Source: Negadavirga shengliensis
GTDB taxonomy: Bacteria; Bacteroidota; Bacteroidia; Cytophagales; Cyclobacteriaceae
NCBI RefSeq assembly: GCF_042652345.1
Contig: NZ_JBHSJJ010000007.1
Span: 248,001 to 312,000, forward strand
DNA length: 64,000 bases
Direction of reading: 5' to 3'
Part shown: piece after piece, positions 9,242 through 18,140 of the stretch
Numbering within the stretch: the stretch's first letter is position 1
How the letters are laid out: the number at the start of each line of letters is the position of its first letter
Translations under genes and position numbers: made by a program
The notes under the pieces: model-generated
Databases searched by the model: none
Seen by the model: the letters and a program-made list of their open reading frames with translations, nothing else
Told to the model about the DNA's origin: nothing

Positions 9242-10378
9242 TCACCCCTTCAACTCCCCCATCACTTCATGAAGGCTGTTCACAAAGAGCTCCACTTCCT
9301 CCATCGTCCCCGTGCTTATTCTGCACCAATCCGTCAAGGGTTCAAACGGCCTTCCTATAATAACCCCTTTCTCCAGCATTTTGGCCTGAAGTTTTCTAAT
9401 GTCTTTTTCCGTTTTGAAAAACACAAAATTGGTCTGTGAAGGCAGGTATTCAAGGGCCAGCCTGTCGAGTCCCTCATAGATGGATTTTCTGGCCTTATGG
9501 TTCTGATCCAGGCTGAATTTATAAAAATCCCGATCCTCCATGGCGGCAGCTGCGGCCTTCAGAGCCAACACGTTGGTAAAGGCCACCACGTGTCTTCTAA
9601 GCTGCGAGGCCAGCTCAGGTCTGGCCATGAGATAGCCTATCCGCAAGCCCGCCAATCCATACACCTTGGAGAATGTCCGGGAAACAATCACATCAAGGTC
9701 CTTTTTGATACAATGCGTCATCGACGGATAACCAGCGTCTTCAATGTAGTCGTAATAAGCCTCATCGCTGAATACGATGGTTTTACGGGAAACCGTTTCA
9801 CAGAAATCCATCACCCTGGGTGCCGGCAATAACGTGGAGGTAGGGTTATTGGGATTGCATAGAAAAACCATTTTGGTATTGGATGAAACCCTGTTTTCAA
9901 TTTCGTTGAGGTCGTACATCATCTCCTGGTCCAAGGGCACCCAGTTCACATGGGTCCCCCACAGTTGGGCATATTGCATCATGGCGTCAAAAGTGGGCTT
10001 CGCCGCGATGATCTCCTTTTTTTCTTTGGCACATGCTATCCCTGCCACCTTCAGGCCTTCCGTGGATCCTCCTGTGATCACAATGCATTCTTTTGTCAAT
10101 CCTTCTTTTTTGGCGATCATTTCGAGCAACTCCCCCTCATAACTCCAGGGATACCTGCATCCGTCATCAAAACTTGCTTTGATCGCTTCTCTCACCCGCG
10201 CAGAAGGTCCATATGGGTTCTCATTGGAACCCAGACGAATAGGGGTGTAAAGGGGCCGGGGGCGAAAAGCTTCGATCTCTTGCTTTGACAGGGCCTGAAA
10301 GCCCGGCAGACCCGAAAACAGCCCTACAGAGCCTGCCAAGGCGCTTCTTTTCAACCACTGTCTTCTGTTAAGCTTCAT
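9242..10378 (-). CDS. Exported histidinol-phosphate-aminotransferase-like protein
   Basis: PLP-dependent fold-type I aminotransferase of 378 residues. The N-terminus NRRQWLKRSALAGSVGLF reads as a Tat signal, so the enzyme should fold with its cofactor in the cytoplasm and act in the periplasm. Family motifs include LGSNENPYGPS, FLCNPNNPTS, SDEAYYDYI and the lysine loop SRTFSKVYGLAGLRIGY, where K is the likely Schiff-base residue. No histidine biosynthesis genes lie nearby, so a role in that pathway is unlikely and the substrate is unknown. It converges on the synthetase gene with a single base between the stops. Confidence 0.85.
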   Translation of the reverse strand: MKLNRRQWLKRSALAGSVGLFSGLPGFQALSKQEIEAFRPRPLYTPIRLGSNENPYGPSARVREAIKASFDDGCRYPWSYEGELLEMIAKKEGLTKECIVITGGSTEGLKVAGIACAKEKKEIIAAKPTFDAMMQYAQLWGTHVNWVPLDQEMMYDLNEIENRVSSNTKMVFLCNPNNPTSTLLPAPRVMDFCETVSRKTIVFSDEAYYDYIEDAGYPSMTHCIKKDLDVIVSRTFSKVYGLAGLRIGYLMARPELASQLRRHVVAFTNVLALKAAAAAMEDRDFYKFSLDQNHKARKSIYEGLDRLALEYLPSQTNFVFFKTEKDIRKLQAKMLEKGVIIGRPFEPLTDWCRISTGTMEEVELFVNSLHEVMGELKG

Positions 10379-10626
10379 GCTTGTTTACGGTTAATGTTCA
10401 ACTCACGACCTAAAGACCTGAGTTCGGCGCTGATTATTGAAAATTTTGAACAGTAATAAAACCCAATATAGTCATTTAACTGCAAAAGGATAACCATATT
10501 AAAGCCATGTTTTTTAATCATTTACATAAAATCCTGAAACAAAAAAAAGTTAATAGTGGAATTATATGTGAATTTTACGTTTATTCAAAGGTTCAAATCA
10601 ATTAACCCATAAACTCCAAACTTAAT

Positions 10627-13600
10627 ATGCTTAGGTTGATCTTCAAACATGCTTTTTTTTGGCTGTTGTTGTGCATCACTTATTTTTATGCCTGCGCTCC
10701 TTCAGAGAAGGAAGAAGGCGTTCATCCTTTTGATGCATTGAGTGAAGAAGAAAAAAGAGATCCTCAAAACGCCCTTGCGGGCATTACCGTAAAAGAGGGG
10801 CTGGAAGCAACCCTCTTCGCTTCCGAGCCCATGATTACCAACCCGACCAATATTGATATCGATCACCGTGGGCGGGTATGGGTATGTGAAGCTTATAATT
10901 ACAGACCCGCCATCACCGGAAACGAAATCAAGGAACAAGGCGACCGCATAGTCATACTGGAAGACACCAATGGAGACGGGAAAGCGGACAAAAGCACGGT
11001 ATTCTATCAAGACCCGGAGCTCAATGCCCCATTGGGCATTTGGGTGATGGGTAATCAGGCCATTGTTTCCCAAAGCCCCTATGTTTGGTTACTGACAGAC
11101 ACTGACGGTGACGATGTGGCCGATAAAAAAGAGGTGATTTTTCAGGGGATCGATGGGGAGCAGCATGATCACGGCATGCATGCGTTTGTGTTTGGCCCGG
11201 ATGGGAAGTTTTACTTCAACTTTGGCAATTCCGGCGCGCAGATCAAGGACCGCCAGGGCAACATCATCAAAGATGTCACCGGCAAAGAAGTGACCACGGA
11301 AAATTACAAAGAGGGCCTTGTCTTCAGGTGCAATCCAGATTTTACCGAATTGGAAGTGTTGGGCCAAAACTTCAGGAACAACTATGAGGTAGCCCTGGAT
11401 TCGTATGGCACCATGTGGCAATCCGACAACGATGATGACGGCAACAAGGGAGTGAGGATCAACTATGTCATGGAATACGGCAACTATGGCTACCGGGACG
11501 AAATGACCGGGGCCGGATGGCGCGCCAACCGTACCAACAAAGAAAAAGAGATCCCCCTCCAACACTGGCATCTCAACGATCCAGGGGTGGTACCCAACCT
11601 TTTGCAGACCGGAGCCGGTTCACCTACAGGCATGGTGGTATATGAAGGCGATTTGTTGCCAGAGGTATTTTGGGGCCAGATGATCCATACGGATGCGGGG
11701 CCAAACATTGTAAGGGCTTATCCTGTGGAAAAAGACGGCGCGGGCTATAAGGCTTCCATTGTCAACATCATGGAAGGAGACAAAGACCAGTGGTTCAGAC
11801 CTTCTGATGTCTGTGTGGCACCGGATGGCTCCTTGATGGTCGCCGACTGGTATGATCCGGGTGTGGGCGGGCATCAGGTGGGGGACTTAAACAGAGGCCG
11901 GATTTTCCGTGTGGCACCCCCTGAAATACCTTACCGGGTACCATCGATAAACCTCAATAGCATTGATGGGGCCATTGAGGCCTTGCAAAACCCCAATCTT
12001 TCCCGGCGATATCAGGCTTGGACAAAATTACAGGAAATGGGAACCGAAGCTGAGGAAGCGTTGGCGCAGGTTTTTGAAAACCACGAAAATCCCCGCATGC
12101 AGGCAAGGGCTTTTTGGGTTTTGGCCAAAATAGAAGGAGTCAACAAAAAATACATTGACAGGGCCATTTCGCATGAAAATCCGGATTTGAGGATTGCGGG
12201 GCTCCGTGCTGCCAGGCAGGTGAAACTGGATCTTATCCCCTATCTCCAACAACTCGTAAAAGACACGGACGCCCAGGTGAGAAGAGAGGCAGCCATTGCT
12301 TTAAGGGGGCATTCCTCCCCGGAAGCACCCCGATTATGGGCTGATTTGGCTGTCCAACATAACGGGGAGGACCGGTGGTACCTGGAAGCCTTGGGAATAG
12401 GGGCTGAAGGACAGTGGGACAGGTTCTACGGCGCCTGGCTGGAAAAAACCGGTGAAAAGGCGATGGAAGGAAAAGGGAATCAGGACATCACCTGGAGATC
12501 CAGGACAGGAAAAGCCATCCCCCATCTTGCCGCATTGGCATCCAACACTGCCGAAGCGCTGGACAACCGCCTGCGGTATTTCCGGGCGTTTGATTTTAAC
12601 CCCGATAAAGAGGGCAAGTCCCAAGCATTGGTTAAAATGCTGGATGACAATCAAATCCGACAGGAAAACAGCGAGGAACAAAATAAAATCAATAAATTGG
12701 TCTTAACCCATATGGACCCTTCCTTTTTAAGGAGGTCAGTATCCGCCCAAGCCGCTTTAAGGACCGTTTTGGATGAAACCGCCGGCTCCGACGAATACCT
12801 GGAAATGGTGCAGCGCTTTGGGGTTAAAGAAGAAAACCCCAGATTGTTGACCATGGCCATTGAAGAAAGCGACAACAACAAAGGCAGAACGGCTGCCACC
12901 CTTCTTCTCAACCAGGGAGGCGGAGCCCTGATCAGAGAGGTATTGTACGGCGGTGAGGAGCAGGCCGTTTATGACATGCTTTCTTCCCTTCGGAGTATTG
13001 GTACAAAAGAGTCCCTACAGCTGCTTGAAACTCTGGCTTTTGATGAAAAGGTGCCCTTGAATGTGAGAAGGGAAGCGACGGCCGCCATCGGTGGCAGCTA
13101 TGGTGGGGAAGAGCGCATTCTGGAACTTCTTCGGAATGGCCGCTTGCAGGAAAACCTCATCGCATCGGCCGTAACCGGAGTAAGCCGGGCATGGAGAAAA
13201 AGTGTAAGAACGGAAGCCGCATCATACCTCAGCAGCAGCAATGATGTCGAAAATCCCCTGCCTCCCATGAATGAATTGCTTGCCATGAAAGGAAATGCAG
13301 AAAATGGCCAGCTGGTGTTCAAAAACAATTGTGCCATCTGCCATCAAGTGGGGGATATGGGGATGGACTTTGGCCCAAAACTCACTGAAATAGGCAGCAA
13401 GCTGTCCAGGGAAGCCCAGTTCATTTCCATCATTCACCCTGACGCGGGAATCAGTTTTGGCTACGAAGGATACATGATCGAAATGAAAGACGGCAGTACC
13501 CTGGGGGGCATCATCGCCAGCCAGACAGAAACCGATATCGACCTGAAAATGCCGGGTGGCAACTCAATGGCCATCAAAACCAGCGATATATCAACGATGC

Positions 13601-13707
13601 AGCCAATGGAGAATTCCATGATGCCAGCTGGTCTGGAAAGGGCGATGAGTACCCAGGAACTGGTAGATTTGGTGGAGTACCTGATGAGTCTAAAAAGAAA
13701 ATCGTAA
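10627..13707 (+). CDS. PVC-type CxxCH lipoprotein: propeller dehydrogenase + HEAT + cytochrome c
   Basis: Secreted lipoprotein of 1026 residues, likely anchored at C23 of the YFYAC lipobox. A beta-propeller dehydrogenase-like domain with Asp-rich turns (DTNGDGKADK, DTDGDDVADK) occupies roughly residues 40-430. HEAT-like repeats follow, then a heme domain with CAICH at residues 902-906 and a possible distal methionine in NSMMPAG. Probable role: periplasmic oxidation of a sugar-like compound coupled to c-type heme. It is followed after 14 bases by a Tat-exported hydroxypyruvate-isomerase-like protein, almost certainly in one transcript. It has the same plan as the lipoprotein at 3060-5711, with an extended C-terminal linker. 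Confidence 0.88.
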   Translation: MLRLIFKHAFFWLLLCITYFYACAPSEKEEGVHPFDALSEEEKRDPQNALAGITVKEGLEATLFASEPMITNPTNIDIDHRGRVWVCEAYNYRPAITGNEIKEQGDRIVILEDTNGDGKADKSTVFYQDPELNAPLGIWVMGNQAIVSQSPYVWLLTDTDGDDVADKKEVIFQGIDGEQHDHGMHAFVFGPDGKFYFNFGNSGAQIKDRQGNIIKDVTGKEVTTENYKEGLVFRCNPDFTELEVLGQNFRNNYEVALDSYGTMWQSDNDDDGNKGVRINYVMEYGNYGYRDEMTGAGWRANRTNKEKEIPLQHWHLNDPGVVPNLLQTGAGSPTGMVVYEGDLLPEVFWGQMIHTDAGPNIVRAYPVEKDGAGYKASIVNIMEGDKDQWFRPSDVCVAPDGSLMVADWYDPGVGGHQVGDLNRGRIFRVAPPEIPYRVPSINLNSIDGAIEALQNPNLSRRYQAWTKLQEMGTEAEEALAQVFENHENPRMQARAFWVLAKIEGVNKKYIDRAISHENPDLRIAGLRAARQVKLDLIPYLQQLVKDTDAQVRREAAIALRGHSSPEAPRLWADLAVQHNGEDRWYLEALGIGAEGQWDRFYGAWLEKTGEKAMEGKGNQDITWRSRTGKAIPHLAALASNTAEALDNRLRYFRAFDFNPDKEGKSQALVKMLDDNQIRQENSEEQNKINKLVLTHMDPSFLRRSVSAQAALRTVLDETAGSDEYLEMVQRFGVKEENPRLLTMAIEESDNNKGRTAATLLLNQGGGALIREVLYGGEEQAVYDMLSSLRSIGTKESLQLLETLAFDEKVPLNVRREATAAIGGSYGGEERILELLRNGRLQENLIASAVTGVSRAWRKSVRTEAASYLSSSNDVENPLPPMNELLAMKGNAENGQLVFKNNCAICHQVGDMGMDFGPKLTEIGSKLSREAQFISIIHPDAGISFGYEGYMIEMKDGSTLGGIIASQTETDIDLKMPGGNSMAIKTSDISTMQPMENSMMPAGLERAMSTQELVDLVEYLMSLKRKS

Positions 13708-13721
13708 ACATATATTGATAG

Positions 13722-14618
13722 ATGAAACAGATTAAAGATCAAAACACAAGAAGGAAGGCGCTGAAGAAGATTGCGGGGACCACGGCTTTGGGGATGCTGG
13801 CGCCAGCCCTGTCAGGCAGGATCATGGCAGCTGAAGCCAGCCTTCCGGATAACTTAAAAGGGAACATTAACCATTCTGTTTGCAGGTGGTGTTATAATGA
13901 TATCCCTTTTGAGGATTTATGCAAGGCTGCTAAGGAAATAGGGTTAAAGTCGATCGAACTTGCCGGTCCGGAAGAATGGCCTATACTAAAAAAATACGGG
14001 CTGGACTGTGCCATGCCCTGGGGTGCGGGAAAGGGCATTGAAAAAGGGTTCAACAATCCAGAATACCATGACGAATTGGTAAAGAGTTATGAAGAAGTGA
14101 TCCCAAAAGTAGCCGCGGCGGGATACAAGCAAATCATCTGCTTCTCCGGCAACCGAAACGGATTGGATGATGAAACGGGAATCAAAAACTGCGTACAGGG
14201 GCTCAAAAGGATCATGCCCACCGCTGAAAAACATGGCGTCATCATGTGCATGGAGCTGCTTAACAGCAAGGTCAACCACAAGGATTATCAGGCCGACCAC
14301 ACCGCCTGGGGAGCTGAAGTCTGCAAGGGTGTGGGTTCGGAAAACATCAAATTGCTTTATGACATCTATCACATGCAGATCATGGAGGGTGATGTGATCG
14401 CTACCATTCGGAAGTTTCATCCTTACATTTCCCATTATCATACCGGCGGCGTCCCGGGACGCAACGAGATTGATGAGACCCAGGAGTTATATTATCCGGC
14501 CATCATGAAGGCCATTGTGGAAACAGGTTACAAAGGATACGTAGGCCAGGAGTTTATCCCTAAAAGAGATGACAAGCTGGCCTCCTTAAAGCAGGGTGTG
14601 GAAATCTGCGATGTTTAA
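13722..14618 (+). CDS. Tat-exported hydroxypyruvate isomerase-like TIM barrel
   Basis: Member of the xylose isomerase-like TIM-barrel superfamily, 298 residues. NTRRKALKKIAGTTALGM is a Tat signal, so export in folded form is predicted. Likely metal-ligand motifs are MELLNSKVNH, LYDIYHMQIMEGD, HYHTGGVPGRNEID and GQEFIP, the pattern of the hydroxypyruvate isomerase branch. The natural substrate in this periplasmic setting is unknown. It lies 14 bases after the cytochrome lipoprotein gene, so the two probably handle successive steps on one carbohydrate; that link is inference. Confidence 0.85.
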   Translation: MKQIKDQNTRRKALKKIAGTTALGMLAPALSGRIMAAEASLPDNLKGNINHSVCRWCYNDIPFEDLCKAAKEIGLKSIELAGPEEWPILKKYGLDCAMPWGAGKGIEKGFNNPEYHDELVKSYEEVIPKVAAAGYKQIICFSGNRNGLDDETGIKNCVQGLKRIMPTAEKHGVIMCMELLNSKVNHKDYQADHTAWGAEVCKGVGSENIKLLYDIYHMQIMEGDVIATIRKFHPYISHYHTGGVPGRNEIDETQELYYPAIMKAIVETGYKGYVGQEFIPKRDDKLASLKQGVEICDV

Positions 14619-14628
14619 GTCCTATATC

Positions 14629-14666
14629 AAAAAAGGCCATGGAGAAATGTTTTCCATGGCCTTTTC
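14629..14666. terminator. Bidirectional terminator hairpin
   Basis: Inverted repeat AAAAGGCCATGGA / TCCATGGCCTTTT with a short loop. A-rich on one side and T-rich on the other, it lies between two convergent genes ending at 14618 (+) and 14688 (-). It can serve both. Confidence 0.8.
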
Positions 14667-14687
14667 CGGTATATCTATCGTTATTTT

Positions 14688-15851
14688 TCAATTCATATTG
14701 ATTTCATTTTTTGAGAAAATGGTTTTGGATATTTTGGCCTGCTGTGTTTTGACCTTTTTCTTTTTCAGGACCGGCTTATCGGAAACACGGGGTGTTTTTT
14801 TGCAATTCACTTTTACGTTTGCCAGCGTTTTTTTATCCATCCACGTACCCAGCCCTACTGCGATAATTGCCACCAGCGGAACCAGGATATGATCACTGAA
14901 ACCAAACCCTACAAATACCAGTCCTATAAAACCCAACTTCACCGCTCCCAAAGTCAGTGCGACCTGGTCATGGCGCAGGCCCATTCTCAACATGAAATGA
15001 TGGATATGGCTTTTGTCGGGTTTCAGTGGTGATTTGCCTTTCTTCGCCCTTTTGATAAAAATCCGCAACGTATCATAGATGGGCACAATCATAAATGCGA
15101 TGCCCGCGGCCAGAGGTGCCTGCAGTTTAAGTCCTTCCCAAGCCGCCATGGTTCCGTTTTTATCCACAAATAAGATCACCAGCACCGTCATGGCAAAGCC
15201 AAGACTGAGGGATCCGGTGTCTCCCATAAAAATCTTGGCCGGGTGCCAGTTGAACACTAAAAACGACAATATTGCCCCTACAAGGGTAAATGAAATCAAA
15301 CCGTAGGCCTGCAGTCCGGCATCATAGAACCAGGTACCCAGAATGGTGAAAGTAATCACACTGAGAGACCCTGCCAACCCATCCGCCCCATCAATAAGGT
15401 TAAATGAATTGGTCAAAACCAGGATAGCAAGAAAGGAAATCGCGACACTCACCATATAGGGCAATTCATAAATCCCCATGAATCCGTACAATCCCGATAT
15501 CCTGATATCCGCCATCAGGATGACAAAGAAAGCCGGGATGGATTGCCCTATCAGTTTTTGGAAAGCCGTAAGTTCGATGAGATCATCCCTCAATCCCACA
15601 GAAAACATGATGCCCAAGGCCACCAGGAAATACCGGGTCTGCACAATCTGCTCAAAGGAAAGCCAGGCAAACAGGCCAAAGAAGGTAGCGATGATGATGG
15701 CGATACCTCCCATAGAGGGTATATGTCCCATATGAATTTTCCTTCCGCCGGGCACTTCGGTAAGGTTGATTTTTTTCAAAACCATAATGAGCACCGGAGT
15801 CATTAAAAATCCAAAGAAAAAAGAGGTAGCAGTGGATATAAAAATATTCAT
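14688..15851 (-). CDS. WecA/TagO-type undecaprenyl-phosphate sugar-1-phosphate transferase
   Basis: Polytopic membrane enzyme of 387 residues that would start a lipid-linked glycan by moving a HexNAc-1-phosphate from its UDP-sugar to undecaprenyl phosphate. Diagnostic loops are present: RKIHMGHIPSMGG, GLRDDLIEL (metal-binding Asp pair), NSFNLIDGADGLAGS, FMGDTGSLSLGF and the HIHHFMLRMGL loop. A basic C-terminal tail is extra. It lies just outside the surface-polysaccharide cassette and could be the initiating enzyme for the FucNAc-containing glycan, since the main cassette contains no other initiator that I recognise. Confidence 0.9.
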   Translation of the reverse strand: MNIFISTATSFFFGFLMTPVLIMVLKKINLTEVPGGRKIHMGHIPSMGGIAIIIATFFGLFAWLSFEQIVQTRYFLVALGIMFSVGLRDDLIELTAFQKLIGQSIPAFFVILMADIRISGLYGFMGIYELPYMVSVAISFLAILVLTNSFNLIDGADGLAGSLSVITFTILGTWFYDAGLQAYGLISFTLVGAILSFLVFNWHPAKIFMGDTGSLSLGFAMTVLVILFVDKNGTMAAWEGLKLQAPLAAGIAFMIVPIYDTLRIFIKRAKKGKSPLKPDKSHIHHFMLRMGLRHDQVALTLGAVKLGFIGLVFVGFGFSDHILVPLVAIIAVGLGTWMDKKTLANVKVNCKKTPRVSDKPVLKKKKVKTQQAKISKTIFSKNEINMN

Positions 15852-15936
15852 AAAGCTAAAGTTTGCACAAAACTAATCATAATCTTTGTATCTATCTTAT
15901 TTTTCATATAAAATTCCATGAAAGATTTTATATTTC

Positions 15937-16989
15937 CTACTTATTATAGTAATGCCGGTACCAATCCACAAACTGCTGAATGCCATGTTCCACACTGGTG
16001 TCGGGCTTATACCCCAGTTCTTTTTCCAGCGGCGTGGTATCCGCATAAGTAGCAGGCACATCGCCCGGTTGTATGGGCAACATGTCCTTTTTGGCTTCTA
16101 TACCCAATGCTTTTTCAATGGCCACTATAAAGTCCATCAATTTAACAGGGCTTGAATTACCTATATTATATACTTTATATGGTGCCTTCGAGATGCTGGG
16201 ATCCGTAATTTCAGAAGACAAACCGGGGTTAGGGACAGGCGGGTGATCGATTACCCTTATGACCCCCTCCACGATATCATCCACATAAGTAAAATCCCTC
16301 ATCATTTCGCCGTAATTAAACACTTGAATCGGTTTGTTCTCTATCATGGCTTTTGTAAACAGAAATAGTGCCATATCCGGTCTGCCCCAGGGCCCATACA
16401 CGGTAAAGAACCGCAAACCGGTCGTCGGGATCCCGAACAAATGGCTATAGGTATGTGCCATCAGTTCATTGGATTTTTTGGAGGCGGCGTATAAAGATAC
16501 CGGATGGTCCACATTATGGCTTGTGGAAAAGGGCATCTCCGTGTTGGAGCCGTACACCGAACTGGATGAAGCATACGCCAGATGTTTGATTTGATGGTGT
16601 CTGCATGCTTCAAGGATGTTCAAAAAACCTACGATATTCGCTTCGATGTAGGCATCCGGATTGGTCAGGGAATATCTCACACCCGCCTGGGCCGCCAGGT
16701 TCACTACTTTGTCGAATTTCTCTTCTTCAAACAGCTTCAGCAACCCTTCCTTGTCCTCCAGCTTTAATTTTACAAAATGGTATTTGGGGTAGAGGTCACT
16801 TCTGAGGGTTTGTCCATAGGCTATGTTCTCAGGGTTTATCCCTGTTTTTCTGAGTCTGTCCAGTTTAAGGTTCACATCATAATAATCGTTGATGCTGTCC
16901 AATCCCACTACTTCATCCCCTCTTTCCAAAAGTCTTTGGGCCAGGTGCATACCTATAAAACCCGCGGTACCGGTTATTAAAATCTTCAT
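15937..16989 (-). CDS. UDP-glucuronate 4-epimerase-like NAD-dependent epimerase
   Basis: Extended short-chain dehydrogenase of 350 residues, close in pattern to CapI/LpsL enzymes that interconvert UDP-glucuronate and UDP-galacturonate. The Rossmann motif GTAGFIG is at the N-terminus. The catalytic set is in ASSSSVYG and SLYAASKKSNE (Tyr-x-x-x-Lys), followed by RFFTVYGPWGRPDMA. It supplies an acidic sugar nucleotide for surface glycans. It lies 86 bases before the WecA-like gene on the same strand and is probably cotranscribed with it. The specificity call rests on motif resemblance. Confidence 0.85.
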   Translation of the reverse strand: MKILITGTAGFIGMHLAQRLLERGDEVVGLDSINDYYDVNLKLDRLRKTGINPENIAYGQTLRSDLYPKYHFVKLKLEDKEGLLKLFEEEKFDKVVNLAAQAGVRYSLTNPDAYIEANIVGFLNILEACRHHQIKHLAYASSSSVYGSNTEMPFSTSHNVDHPVSLYAASKKSNELMAHTYSHLFGIPTTGLRFFTVYGPWGRPDMALFLFTKAMIENKPIQVFNYGEMMRDFTYVDDIVEGVIRVIDHPPVPNPGLSSEITDPSISKAPYKVYNIGNSSPVKLMDFIVAIEKALGIEAKKDMLPIQPGDVPATYADTTPLEKELGYKPDTSVEHGIQQFVDWYRHYYNK

Positions 16990-17302
16990 GTGTTGGTGTT
17001 AGGTTAGTGTCACAGGAATAAAAATCCAATTAATGTAGATACTCATAACTAAAACTAGATGATGTCAAATCTACGCTGTCATCTGCAAAAATTCAAGCCA
17101 ATTTTATACCCTTTTATTCCCTAAAGGGAAATTGGGATGAATTTCTACCCCGCTCCCGAAACTGATTTGAGAAGAATGGGGTATAATTTGACAAAATAGA
17201 TGAGGCAAATGTACCAAATTAAATAAAAAATATTTCTTTCCATGCACACAAATCTTCAAACTATTTTTTTAATTTCTCTATTGGGTTCAACAGGTAGATA
17301 AG
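16990..17302. other. Intergenic stretch without gene
   Basis: AT-rich sequence upstream of the epimerase gene. I find no open frame of interest. A short palindrome (TTCCCTAAAGGGAA near 17120) and a GGGGTATAATTTGACAAA stretch similar to one near 7995 are the only structures. It should include the promoter of the epimerase gene, but I cannot place one with confidence. Confidence 0.4.
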
Positions 17303-17388
17303 ATGAACCTGCCCCATAAAGGCGAATTTATGGTCACCGGAATTCGGGCGTGCTATCGGGCGTGAGTTGCCATTGGTCTCTTGCATTG
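17303..17388 (-). pseudogene. Relic of the 3' end of a wzi gene
   Basis: Bases 17303-17377 align with 18171-18250 inside the 3' end of the intact wzi gene. There are five substitutions and one 5-base deletion in about 80 columns. In translation the relic reads QWQLTPDSTPEF, then a frameshift at the deletion, then DHKFAFMGQVHLIYL; the intact gene has DHKFAFMGQVHVIYL. Similarity stops sharply on both sides. The relic lies about 790 bases beyond the intact wzi stop, with the toxin-antitoxin pair in between. Confidence 0.85.
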
Positions 17389-17580
17389 TTCAAAGGGATT
17401 TGCCCGCCTTAGCAAATTCATCGACCCGCACACACTATAGAGAAAACATATAACTCCAAAATCTCCGTACCTCTGTGGTTAAACCTTTGCAGCATTTCTC
17501 ACTGTAAATCTTCTCAATCCAAATTAATTTCAACAAGCATGAATTTGTAGCATTACGGAATTAAATCGTAAATTTGAGCT

Positions 17581-17796
17581 ATGGAAACCATAATAATTGA
17601 GACAACTGACAAGGAACAGTCCAAGACTATAAAGGCTATTTTAAAGGCCATAAAGGTCAAGTTCAAAACCTCCGGGGACACTTTCGAATCGAAAAGGATC
17701 GCCGAAAGCGTTGCCCGTGGATATAAGGAAATGCTGGAAGCAAAGGCAGGGAGATTAAAGGTCCGGGACGCAAGGGATATAATCGATGAACTATGA
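17581..17796 (+). CDS. Type II antitoxin of a RelE/ParE-like module
   Basis: 71-residue acidic-basic helical protein (METIIIETTDKEQSK...ARDIIDEL) of the small antitoxin class that precedes RelE/ParE-like toxins in Bacteroidota. It should bind DNA or its partner through the N-terminal part and neutralise the toxin with the C-terminal part. The stop overlaps the toxin start as ATGA, a typical coupled TA arrangement. It reads toward the wzi gene on the opposite strand. The antitoxin frame is intact although the toxin frame is interrupted. Confidence 0.75.
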   Translation: METIIIETTDKEQSKTIKAILKAIKVKFKTSGDTFESKRIAESVARGYKEMLEAKAGRLKVRDARDIIDEL

Positions 17797-18116
17797 GTTT
17801 TCAGGTCAAAACCATTCCTGAATTTGAAAAAGAACTCAAAAAGCTGGTCAAGAAATACCCTTCCCTCAAGTCCGAATATATCTAATTGATTGAAAGTCTT
17901 GAAAAAGATCCAAAACAGGGAACCCTCCTGTTCAAGAATTGCTATAAAATCCGGATAGCGATTAAAAGCAAAGGTAAAGGAAAATCCGGTGGCGGCCGGA
18001 TTATTACCCATTTTGCCGTATCAGATGGAACTGTCTACCTACTTTCCATCTACGATAAATCCGGTCAAGAATCTGTAACTGATGCTTATATTCAGTACTT
18101 ATTGGATGGGCTCTAA
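17793..18116 (+). pseudogene. RelE/ParE-like toxin with in-frame stop
   Basis: The reading frame begins with the overlapping ATG at 17793 (MSFQVKTIPEFEKELKK) and hits TAA at 17883-17885, codon 31. The same frame then continues to 18116 with typical toxin sequence: LIESLEKDPKQGTLLFKN, YKIRIAIKSKGKGKSGGGR, VYLLSIYDKS. One base change would restore a toxin of about 107 residues. A TTG directly after the stop could in principle restart translation, but the first strand-helix part of the fold would be missing. The most likely reading is an inactivated toxin beside a living antitoxin. Confidence 0.8.
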
Positions 18117-18140
18117 TTCAATTTTTGCAATATCCCTCCA

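Noticed and set aside
17100..17200. Possible mobile repeat shared with about 7990 (GGGGTA...TTGACAAA)
   Set aside because: The shared stretch is short and AT-rich and could be chance.
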